This document shows, in pieces, positions 24,383 through 33,558 of a stretch of DNA of 64,000 nucleotides; the stretch's first letter is position 1, and the number at the start of each line of letters is the position of its first letter. Under the pieces are notes generated by a model. The model was not told where the DNA came from, made no database searches, and was given only the letters and a program-made list of their open reading frames with translations. The translations under genes and the position numbers were made by a program. This DNA is from Nymphaea colorata (lineage: Eukaryota > Streptophyta > Magnoliopsida > Nymphaeales > Nymphaeaceae): assembly GCF_008831285.2 (NCBI RefSeq), contig NC_045145.1, positions 18,554,040 to 18,618,039 of the forward strand. Direction: 5' to 3'.

Positions 24383-26999
24383 TTAGATCGCAAAGAAAAT
24401 CAGCCGTTAATTATTCCTCCCCGCGGAGGACCCAAACCAAAGAGCGGGAAGAAGGAAGAGGAAAAGAGGAGGAGCGGTTTTACGATGAAGCGAACGGATC
24501 GGGTACGGGTCAATCAAGTTTGGCCTGAAATGCTTCGTATTGTAATCATTCAGGTTCAAGATCTGAAACCGATTGAGACCTACCGTTTGGCATAACTTCT
24601 TGAGACTGGAGACTCCAAATCATAATTCCAAAAGGAACTCGGAAAGTATAGCATAACTGGTCACGTTCGAAAGACTCAGTTCTTAAATACACTACACTTT
24701 AATTATATCTTGTTTTTGATCCACGTCTCAAAGCAATGTTGAACCGCAAATTAAAATAACATTTTTGACTTCTCATTCAATCGCTAGCAAATAAAATTTC
24801 AAGTTCCGTTTTGATTGTGTGTTTGATGGCATGGAATTTTAGTTCCGGCTTTAAAATTCTAGAGTTGGGTGTACACGATCAAATGCATGACCTTCTCACA
24901 GCCAAACACCACTTAGATATACAGGCATCTCAATCAAACATGAAGGCATGAGTGCCACTGAAATTGCAGATGATACAAACAATGTTCTTTAATAGTGATG
25001 AGAGTACACCACCAACTAAAATCGAATAAAAAATAAGCGGCGACCTATTGTCTCTTGCATTACTAGCCATATAAATTGCTACGTTAGATAATTTGTCTCA
25101 AACCAGTATCTTAAACGACCTGTTTTGAACGCAGGCATTTTAGGCACCCAGTTTATGCCATTTAAAAATGCATCGAAGTTTGATTATTTCGTAATATCTC
25201 GAGCATACTGTCTCGTGACTCAATATACAAGACCGGTTATCTCAAGACGCCCGAGAAATGTTTCAAACACGCTGAACGTAGTTCGACTCTGCTCTTACTT
25301 CTGCGATCCAAATCAATCATCAGTCGACCCATCTCCAGTTTTGTCTCATTCCACGACTTCTTGACGGTCCGCCAAAAACTAGACCGTATGATTTCTCGCA
25401 ACCAGAACTATTTAAAGTCGGGTCTTGGATACGAGAACCCGGATCAAATATTAAAAATGCTTGGGCCCTATCGGGTTGTAGCCTGTAGGGCCTAGCAAAA
25501 CCCGATCTGGACTCGAGCTCAGTATCGAAACCGGACTCGTCTGCAGCTTTATCGGGTAGTTGCACACACGTTTAAACCCACACCCGAATCCAAGAATCAC
25601 GTCCCTTGCGGTGCACGAATCTCCAGTCAGCAACAATTACCGCCATCAACACCCACGCTTCAATCCCCTCTCTCTTCCGTAGCACGTAGGCAGATGAGAG
25701 ATCTGGTTTTGTAAATTGACAAAAACAATGGTGCTGTTGTTGGAACAGAGGGTCGCGCTTATAAACGCGTCCAACTGAAATGAAGGGCTTGTTTTTAAAA
25801 TAGTTCCTCTAAGATGCTCCCTTCAAAGAAGGATGCCTTTTGCTTGGTCTTGACGAGCGGTTGTTTCCTTCGGTCTCACGACATCGCACCGACCACGCGA
25901 CTCCTTATAAACTCATTTGTTTCGACCCTCTCGACCGGCTCTCCCCGTCCTTTCTCCCCCGCCAGTTTCTCCTTCTTGCGGCTCACAAGGCAGAAAAAGG
26001 GTAAAGGTCTCTCGGCTTGCTATCTCTCTCTCTTTCGGCCTTTCTCTTCTTCGTCCGCGGCAGCAGCCTTTCTCTCTCTTCCTCCGCAGCAGCGGCGCAG
26101 GGCCGGTTTCTCAACGCCATCTCCGACCTCTCTCTATACCTTTCCGGATTTTCTTGTTCACCCTCAGCCCTCCTCCGCACGCCCCCTTTTGTCCGGTCGA
26201 GGCAGGCGTTCACCGCCTTCATCCTTTTCTCGAGCAGCTGAAGACTGTTTTCTGATCATCAGGTCGGCCTCCACCCCTCCACAGGTATCTGCTCTATCTA
26301 TATCTCTCCGTCTCTCTCTCTCTCTCTCTCTCACCCCCTGCACGTGCCCCCCTTTACTGCAGCTCGGTCTTTCACTGTTGATACGATAAATGCCACCGCC
26401 TCTTTGATTTTCAGGTTTGAAATGTTATACCTGAAACTCTCGTTAATTTTCAGAAGACACGTTTCTTAGCTGAGAACGAAAATGATGGTGGACGCTGGTT
26501 ACATATAATTGCATAACGCTGATGGTATCAGTGTAATCCTTCTTCATACAGAAGCATATTGGTATCTGGCCAACCAAAAGACGTTTTAAGTGTACTTTGT
26601 TGGAGGAGTTTGTCGCCATAATACGCCCTTGCATCAAAAAACAGAAATTTCTAACAGCTCTAGCATTATTTTTTTCTCTTTAACTTGGTGACACATATGC
26701 TTTTTTAATATGCATTTATGTGCTTATTGCCACGGAAATCGTAATTGGCAATCTGGTGTTGTTCTTGCTCTTCTCAAGGGTTACTATGGATCTTTTTTTT
26801 TTCTTTTGCTTAGTTTGAAAATCTTTCGTATTATGACAGAAATCTTGATTTGCAATTTTCTTGTTTACTCATCAGAAAACCACCCGTCCTTGTTGCGTTC
26901 TGCTGTTCTTGATCCAAAAGAAACATCTCTTTCTTTCTCGATTTGTCTGTGGCGCATCAGAGTGATCGGAAAAGCCTTAGAGGGCAACGCCACAAGGCT
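24383..26999. other. Divergent promoter region between the TPR gene and NFXL1, with a probable NFXL1 5' UTR intron
   Basis: The two genes are divergent. Right of about 25750 the DNA becomes pyrimidine-rich and GC-richer, with TATAAA at 25760-25765 and 25906-25911. A likely leader exon ends at 26284 (CACAG, then GTATCT). A likely acceptor ends at 26960 (GCGCATCAG) after a pyrimidine tract, implying a leader intron of about 676 nt. A (CT)n repeat lies near 26311-26332. I see no protein gene between 24383 and 26999; the frame at 25814-26389 is translated low-complexity leader. Confidence 0.5.
25906..25911 (+). promoter_or_regulatory. Candidate TATA box for NFXL1
   Basis: TATAAA sits just before the long pyrimidine-rich stretch that looks like the leader exon. 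A second TATAAA at 25760-25765 is an alternative. Neither is proven. Confidence 0.35.
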
Positions 27000-29900
27000 A
27001 TGAGGCCATCATCTGACAGCGGCAGCAGCTCCAGGAATGATAAAACCCGAGGACATCATCACCACCACCACCACCATCAGCAACAGTCAAATGGTAGCAA
27101 TGCCAGACCGATGCGCGCCGAATGGGTCCCCAAGAACACTAACCCTCCTACCCCAGCCGCAGCACCAGCCGTGCCTCCCCCTGCCCAACCCGTTGTGCCC
27201 TCTGCATCCAGGAGTCCAGCCGGCATCTTGGGCAGGAAACCTCATCAACAAAGCCATAACAACCCCCACCATCACCATTACCATCGGAAGGAGCCGAGGC
27301 GGCGGCTTCCGGACGAGTCTTTGCCGCAACTGGTGCAGGAGCTGCGGGACAAGCTTGCCAATGGCGCCGTGGAGTGCATGATCTGTTATGACAATGTGGG
27401 TCGCTCTGCCCCGATCTGGTCCTGCGGTGCCTGCTTCTGCATCTTCCATCTCTCTTGCATCAAGCAGTGGGCGAAGGCCCCAGTGTCTGCTGCTGAGGGT
27501 GGTGGAGCGGCTAGTTGGCGGTGCCCAGGATGCCAGTCGGTCCAGCAGATGCTACCATCCGAGCTTCAGTATACCTGTTTCTGCGGTAAGTCCCGCAACC
27601 CTGCCCATGATTTCTATCTCACTCCGCATTCCTGTGGGGAGCCCTGCGGCCGCCCACTGGGTGCCCCGCCTTGCGCTCACTCCTGCGTTCTCCAGTGCCA
27701 TCCCGGCCCTTGCCCTCCCTGCAAGGCCTTCGCCCCTGCCTGCTCTTGCCCTTGTGGCCGCAAGTCCTTTGTTCGCCGATGCACTGAGGGGTTTGCGGAG
27801 CTTAGTTGTGGCCAGCCATGCGGACTGCTTCTTGCTTGCGGTCGCCATCGCTGTAAGCGTGTCTGCCATGCTGGTGACTGTGGTTCGTGTGAGGCTTCGA
27901 TCCCAGCTTCGTGCTTCTGCGAGAAGGTGTCAGATTTGTCGTTCTCTTGTAATGAATTGGATCAAAACGGCAAGTTCTCTTGCAACTCGGGGTGCGGGAA
28001 GCTTCTAGGATGTGGGAACCATCGTTGCAAGAAGAAATGTCATTCAGGACCCTGTGGTGACTGTGAGCGAGCGCCTTCATCCATTCAGAGTTGCCCTTGT
28101 GGGAAGATGAAGCTTACTGGTGATCGAGCTAGCTGCTTGGATCCAATTCCGTGCTGTTCCGAGGGGTGCAGGAGACTTCTTCCTTGTGGGGAACATCGCT
28201 GTCCGGAAAAATGCCATGAAGGCGACTGCCCGCGTTGCTTGATCCTTGTTAGTCAGAGGTGTCGATGCGGTTCATCCTCTCGGACAGTCTCGTGTGCTGA
28301 GAGGGTGGAGGGAATGTTCCTATGCGAAAAGCCATGTGGGCAAAAGAAGAATTGCGGCCGCCACCGGTGCAATGAGAAATGCTGCACTCTTTCTCGCTCC
28401 AGTTCTGATGGTTTTGGTGGTGGTGAGGATCCTCATTTATGCACCGTGGTCTGCGGGAAGAAACTTCAATGTGGAAAGCATTTTTGCACTGCCCTCTGCC
28501 ACAGTGGCCACTGCCCACCATGTCTGGAGACCATTTTCACCGATCTCAGTTGTGCCTGTGGCAAGACCTACATTCCCCCGCCTGTTCCATGTGGTACACC
28601 CCCGCCAGATTGCCAACTTCCATGCTCAGTTCCTCAGCCTTGTGGACATACTGCCTCACATAGCTGCCATTTTAGCGATTGTCCACCTTGTGCGGTCCCT
28701 GTTGCAAAGGAATGTGTGGGCAACCATGTCGTCCTGAGAAATGTGCCGTGTGGGTCTCGGGACATTCGGTGCAATCGGCTGTGCGGGAAAACGAGACAAT
28801 GTGGAATACATGCCTGCACTAAGATATGCCATCCTCCACCCTGCGATTCCCTAGACTGCAGCGAGAATGGTAGCAGATTAAAGGTTTCTTGTGGGCAAGT
28901 TTGTGGTGCACCACGAAGGGACTGCAGACACACTTGTGCTGCAATTTGCCATCCAATGGCAGCCTGCCCAGACATCCGTTGCGAGTTTCCAGTGATGATT
29001 ACATGTTCTTGCGAGCGAATATCAGCAACAGTCCCTTGTGGTGCTGGTGGCAATGGAGTTCACGTTTATGGGGTCTTTGAAGCATCTGTGATTCAAAATC
29101 TGCCCGTTCCACTTGTTCCTTTAGATACAAATTCAAAGAGAGTGGTGCCACTTGGACAAAGGAAGTTGGTATGTGATGAAGAATGCGCCAAGTTGGAGAG
29201 GAAGAAGGTTCTTGCTGATGCCTTTGATATACCGACAAATCTTGATGCCCTCCATTTTGGAGAGAGCAGTTTGGCAGTGTCACAGTTAATGGCAGATTTG
29301 ATGAGAAGAGAGCCGAAATGGGTCTTAGCCATTGAGGAGAGGTTCAAGTATCTAGTGTTGAGCAAGGGAAAGGGTGGGAATGCTAGTGGAGTTCGAGTTC
29401 ATGTGTTTTGTCCTGTGAACAAGGAGAAGAGGGATGCTATTAGGCAGATTGCTGAGCGGTGGAAGCTTTCTGTGAGTGCTGCAGGGTGGGAACCAAGACG
29501 CTTTCTTGTGGTTCATGTCACAGCTAAGTCGAAGGCACCTTCACGGATTTTAGGATGTAAAGGAGTGGCTACTGCCGTGCATCCTCCTGCCTTCGATCCA
29601 TCGATAGATATGGATCCTAGGCTTGTTGTTGGCCTGTTTGATTTGCCAAGGGATGCAGATATAAGTGGATTGGTCCTGAGATTTGGTGGAGAATGTGAGC
29701 TTGTCTGGCTGAATGACAAGAATGCATTGGCTGTGTTTGGAGATCCTGCAAGGTCTGCCACTGCACTCAGACGACTGGACCATGGATCAGTTTACCATGG
29801 AGCTGTTGTGATTTTGCAGAATGGCGGGTCTTCTGCAGGTTGTTCAAGTGGTAATGCATGGAGTACGAAGGAGAAGACTGGTCCTGATATCAACAGCGAA

Positions 29901-30182
29901 TCGTGGAAGAAGATGGTACAAGGTTCAGCCGGATGGTTGTCTCAGGATTCATGGGGAGGAAATGAAGCATCTATCCCTGCATGGAAAGGAAAAGAGAATC
30001 CTATCTTGGCATCAAACAATCCCTGGAATGTTCTTGAAACGGTGGATACTGTCCCAAGTTCCACAGGTTCACATGAATCACATCAAATTGCAGGCAACCA
30101 TGTGGCGAAGAGCGGTGATCGAGTTCCTTCTGCATCAGAACCAGGTGAAGAAGTAGAAGATTGGGAACAAGCTTATGATTGA
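27000..30182 (+). CDS. NFXL1: NF-X1-type zinc finger protein NFXL1
   Basis: Intronless frame of 1060 residues. The ATG at 27000 (MRPSSDSGSSS) is the first in frame; the open frame upstream lacks an ATG. Order of parts: a His-rich run near residue 21, a Pro/Ala-rich linker, a RING/PHD-like C4HC3 finger at about 126-178 (CMICYDN ... CPGCQ), then about nine NF-X1 repeats at 212-660 (for example CGQPCGLLLACGRHRCKRVC and CGKKLQCGKHFCTALC). About residues 750-840 hold an R3H-like segment (RREPKWVLAIEERFKYLV), and the acidic tail ends EEVEDWEQAYD. In this family the RING is linked to E3 ligase activity and the NF-X1 fingers to DNA binding; Arabidopsis NFXL1 affects salt and defence responses. Length is close to that protein. 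AATAAA at 30516 may end the transcript. Codon use is GC-rich compared with the flanks. Confidence 0.95.
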   Translation: MRPSSDSGSSSRNDKTRGHHHHHHHHQQQSNGSNARPMRAEWVPKNTNPPTPAAAPAVPPPAQPVVPSASRSPAGILGRKPHQQSHNNPHHHHYHRKEPRRRLPDESLPQLVQELRDKLANGAVECMICYDNVGRSAPIWSCGACFCIFHLSCIKQWAKAPVSAAEGGGAASWRCPGCQSVQQMLPSELQYTCFCGKSRNPAHDFYLTPHSCGEPCGRPLGAPPCAHSCVLQCHPGPCPPCKAFAPACSCPCGRKSFVRRCTEGFAELSCGQPCGLLLACGRHRCKRVCHAGDCGSCEASIPASCFCEKVSDLSFSCNELDQNGKFSCNSGCGKLLGCGNHRCKKKCHSGPCGDCERAPSSIQSCPCGKMKLTGDRASCLDPIPCCSEGCRRLLPCGEHRCPEKCHEGDCPRCLILVSQRCRCGSSSRTVSCAERVEGMFLCEKPCGQKKNCGRHRCNEKCCTLSRSSSDGFGGGEDPHLCTVVCGKKLQCGKHFCTALCHSGHCPPCLETIFTDLSCACGKTYIPPPVPCGTPPPDCQLPCSVPQPCGHTASHSCHFSDCPPCAVPVAKECVGNHVVLRNVPCGSRDIRCNRLCGKTRQCGIHACTKICHPPPCDSLDCSENGSRLKVSCGQVCGAPRRDCRHTCAAICHPMAACPDIRCEFPVMITCSCERISATVPCGAGGNGVHVYGVFEASVIQNLPVPLVPLDTNSKRVVPLGQRKLVCDEECAKLERKKVLADAFDIPTNLDALHFGESSLAVSQLMADLMRREPKWVLAIEERFKYLVLSKGKGGNASGVRVHVFCPVNKEKRDAIRQIAERWKLSVSAAGWEPRRFLVVHVTAKSKAPSRILGCKGVATAVHPPAFDPSIDMDPRLVVGLFDLPRDADISGLVLRFGGECELVWLNDKNALAVFGDPARSATALRRLDHGSVYHGAVVILQNGGSSAGCSSGNAWSTKEKTGPDINSESWKKMVQGSAGWLSQDSWGGNEASIPAWKGKENPILASNNPWNVLETVDTVPSSTGSHESHQIAGNHVAKSGDRVPSASEPGEEVEDWEQAYD

Positions 30183-30515
30183 AGTTCTCCATGTCTGTGG
30201 CTATGTTATAGTTGAGTCGTTGATGTGGGTTTTCCAGTCATTAGAGTCTTTTGCGGGTTAAGGGGCCAGAAATGATCAGTTCATTTTTGTGGAATGATCC
30301 TCCATTCAGGTGGGTAGTTGGTTGTATTTCCGCCATTGGTTGTGTGACCACAATTGAGTTTTTCATTTTTTTTTCCTTTTTTGTCCAATTTTTTAGAGGA
30401 ACTAGATATTCAATTACAGAGTTCTGGATACTTGAGAAAGAAGCCGGTTGTGCTGTCATGCTTGAGCGGCCATACTTTTTGTGTATTGTATATTCAGATC
30501 TATGCATTTAAAGAT

Positions 30516-30521
30516 AATAAA
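30516..30521 (+). terminator. NFXL1: Candidate poly(A) signal of NFXL1
   Basis: AATAAA 334 bases past the stop codon, followed by a T-rich stretch. It is a typical spacing, but the cleavage site is not visible. Confidence 0.5.
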
Positions 30522-31098
30522 TTTGCTTGTTTTTGTGCAAAAGAGATTCTGTTTGTTCTTTAATAGATATACGTGTGAAGGTAGTCTAAGTAGATGAAAT
30601 TTTGGTGTCGTCCCAACCTCTTCTGTAGCTGAAGGTGGTCTTGTTGGCAATCCATAACCATTTATTTTTGGAGCTTCTAGATGGTTGTGATGTGCTAGTT
30701 TTGTAATCACTTGTGTGTTACTGAACGTTCTAATGCACATCCGTGCATCTTCTGTCATTGATTTTCTTTTGAATGCCTGGTGGCAAGAAGCAGCTTCAGC
30801 CTGGATGTCATCTTATTCTAGAGATGGGTGGGATGCTAATTTCTGTTTGATAAGCATCATCTTGTGCTTGAGCATCACAGTTTCGAAGTAGTGAGAAGCT
30901 GAGAGTGCATGGTTGATGCCTTTAACATTGTATTGAGGAAATGAAATTTGTTGTAATTTTTCATCGTTATGCGTCTTAAAATGTGCTATGTTGTCCTTCT
31001 GTTGTTATTATGCAAATTTGTTTGTGGCAAGACTCTATTATTACTAGTCAACCGGTTATCGTTATCTATTGTCAGGAAAAGTTTGCAACCCCTTCTAG

Positions 31099-31167
31099 TT
31101 GAATACGCCAATTGAATACGCCAAGGGGTTATAGCACAATGGTTCAAGGGGTTATAGCACGGTGGCA
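31099..31167 (+). repeat. Two adjacent tandem duplications (13 bp x2, 23 bp x2)
   Basis: TTGAATACGCCAA occurs at 31099-31111 and 31112-31124. It overlaps the start of a 23-bp unit beginning CAAGGGGTTATAGCAC at 31122 and 31145. The second unit differs at its end (AATGGTT against GGTGGCA). The motif TATAGCACaaTGG faintly resembles a pol III A box, as in tRNA-derived SINEs. Confidence 0.85.
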
Positions 31168-32370
31168 AGGCGGTCTAATTCAGACCCATGTTGTAGTCGC
31201 TGTCACGACTGTATGATCATTTTTTGAACCGTAAAAAGTCCTGAAACAAGCTTTGTGAACTTGAGGTGATGGGCATAGAGGCAGTAGCCTCTTTTCTGGG
31301 TGCTAGAATGAACCATTCACTCTAAAAGTGAAAAAAAAAAATCAAAAAAATCGTGAAAGGCCATTATGAAAACTTGAAGCTGGTCTATCCTAAAATTTGA
31401 AGAAATATTTTCTACATAAACAATGTAAGCCTATTTGCAGTTTCTTCGCCTGGCAAATGTGTTGTGGTGCCCTGTATTTTCTTATCCTCATGGATGCTGG
31501 GAATTGTTTCATTTGGATTTGATGTTGCCCTGCTGAACGCAAGTGATCCCTTATTTACGTGGCTGTCATTTGGTCTGAAAACCGTGCATGGTCTTCTGAA
31601 GTTAGAGACTATGGAAAATGGCAGCCACTGCCCAAAAAATGGTTTGAATCCAAGCAAATCTGAAAAGAATCTTTCTTTAAGGTGAAAGAAGCAGAAGCCT
31701 GTGGCAGTTGACCAATGTGGAAGCAAAAGAGGAAAATATAATGGTTTTGACCATTAAGGTAGCATTAGTTTCATTGCCAAAGCAACCTTTACACTCGCCC
31801 GGTACATTGAAGTTCCTTCACTAGGCAAAATACAGCTGCCACCCTATCGATTTAAGGCCAGAAATCGAAACACACATGCTAATATCCTTAATAACCCAAA
31901 AATTCTCACCAAAAGTAGACAAAAAAGAACGAACACTATCAGTATAAAATTGAACCGGGATCACAAATTGAAATGTGTGGAATACATGAACATTACATGG
32001 AAAATGTACTATCAAATACCAAGAACTCCGCCATCTTTGCCATCGCCACTGAATTTTTATTTCGGAATATAAGAATGTGCAGCCAGATTCACGCTATTGA
32101 AATAGTAAAATTTAGCATTGGAACTTTTAAATGCATCTGCTTTATTAATACACGAAGATACATCACAGACAAATGACAGGTAACTCGTCCTTCCATGCTC
32201 GCCCCACAAAACTACATAGGACAATCCTGAAAACCGTGTCAAATCAGCGTAGATCAAGACCAAACAAAGAAATCCGATCGAGTGTTGGGGAAAACCAAAG
32301 TGAAGGGCATAGTGGAACTGACAGCAAGGAGATTCAGGCCACGCCTATAGAAATGAAATAAGCTCCAGGA

Positions 32371-32514
32371 CTAGTAGCAGATCTTGTCGATAAAGAGCTT
32401 CTGGAGTTCCTCCGTGATGGCCTGGTCCAGGGGGGCGACTATAGCGATACGGAGGCTGAGGGTGTGTTTAAGAACTTCAAGAATATCTCTCCCTCTCTCG
32501 CCAAGTTGCTGCTT
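32371..32514 (-). pseudogene. Terminal-exon-like fragment of an unrecognised gene
   Basis: On the minus strand an acceptor (CTTATACTAACAG) is followed by exactly 144 nt: 47 sense codons and TAG. The encoded peptide has normal amino-acid composition and ends ITEELQKLFIDKICY. I do not recognise the family. No matching upstream exon is visible before GPN3 ends at 33559. The acceptor lies in a 31-bp unit that is present twice. I read it as a last exon cut off from its gene, or a captured fragment; a short non-coding RNA or chance frame remains possible. Confidence 0.4.
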
Positions 32515-32565
32515 CTGTTAGTATAAGGAAACCTAGTTGCTGCTTCTGTTAGTATAAGGAAACCT
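32504..32565. repeat. 31-bp perfect tandem duplication
   Basis: The unit beginning AGTTGCTGCTTCTGTTAGTA occurs at 32504-32534 and 32535-32565 without differences. On the minus strand each copy carries a splice-acceptor-like ACTAACAG. Confidence 0.95.
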
Positions 32566-32672
32566 CGGAGAGAGAGAGAGACAGGTGAAGAGTATTGTGG
32601 TCTGCTAGGGTAGAAAGGCGAGACACTCAGGTTCCGTCGGACGAGTGAAGAAAGCAAATACAGACCGTTGTT

Positions 32673-32740
32673 AAGAGAGCCGAAATGGGTCTTAGCCATT
32701 GAGGAGAGGTTCAAGTACATGTGATACTGCCTGCAAGGAC
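32673..32740 (+). repeat. Chimeric scrap: NFXL1 exon piece joined to GPN3 intron piece
   Basis: Positions 32673-32717 are identical to 29306-29350 in the NFXL1 coding region (45 nt). Positions 32715-32740 are identical to 34365-34390 in the intron between GPN3 coding exons 7 and 6 (26 nt). The two matches share GTA at the junction. Both are in direct orientation. The NFXL1 piece here is not translated as part of any gene. Confidence 0.9.
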
Positions 32741-33558
32741 GCCTTCAAACACGCCAAAATCGTAGATAATCCATAGTGATATAGGCTTTACCAAGGCAAC
32801 CAAACTTCCCCTCCCTCCGAAATTAATTCAATAAGACAAGGTAGATCTCATGCGCCTCAAGGAGGCGATCTCAGCCGACCCAGATACGTCCTAAATTTCT
32901 CGGGGAAAGCTGCCACTAATGTCGTCTTCAATATAATGACAAGGCAATATTTTTTCAGGAACAGACAAGGCAATATATTTAAGACCATTTCATCGAGAGG
33001 GTATGAGTGTTTTCTTAGCTAAAATTGCGTATGGTCGTGGGTGCTCAAGTTTCTGATTATGCATGTGGTAGCGAGAAACTTGTGAAGAGTCGAGGAGAAA
33101 GCCCTTAAATGAAGACTCATCAGTCCTGAGCTTCTCAATGGTCCTGTCTTCACAAATCAAAGTGATGAAGGAAACTTCGCCTTACATCCCAAAAACTAGG
33201 TAAATTAAGAAGTCATATCCTACTATGGTTCATTATCATCATAAGGAAAAGGGGGAAAGACAATGAACAACAATATTGTATTTTTGATAAGGTTTCAAGT
33301 CAACACCATACGAAAGCCGTGACCAACCAAGTACAAAAGTTTGCAGCACAGACCAGGCAAACTCTAACCTGATTTGCAACGGATATTTCTCAATAAACCA
33401 AGCATATAGAACCAAACTCCGAGTCTTGGCTCCTTAATACCCGTAACCGCAACATATGTACAGCCAATTGCCATAACTGAGCCCGTCAAAATCCAAGATA
33501 TATTCACGGGACTAATACTGATCATTTACTTCCTACTGGTAAATTATCGTTCTACTAG

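Larger units (their letters stand above)
30183..33558. other. Spacer between NFXL1 and GPN3 with duplicated gene scraps
   Basis: The left part is NFXL1 3' UTR. From 31099 to 31167 there are two adjacent tandem duplications. From about 32371 to 32740 lies a patchwork: a terminal-exon-like fragment, a doubled 31-mer, a 45-nt NFXL1 match and a 26-nt GPN3-intron match. The 3' UTR of GPN3 must occupy the right end. An ATG-less open frame of about 63 codons (33190 down to 32993, minus) is not recognisable and may be chance. Confidence 0.6.

Noticed and set aside
25814..26389. 191-codon frame upstream of NFXL1
   Set aside because: Ser/Pro/Leu-rich translation of a CT-rich leader; it ends inside the probable leader intron and has no family motifs.
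26943..26999. 19-codon N-terminal extension of NFXL1
   Set aside because: The frame is open but its first codon is TTG, not ATG, and a likely splice acceptor lies inside it. The ATG at 27000 fits the family.
27087..29783. Several open frames opposite or offset to NFXL1
   Set aside because: They are shadows of a GC-rich coding region and show none of the motifs of a protein family.
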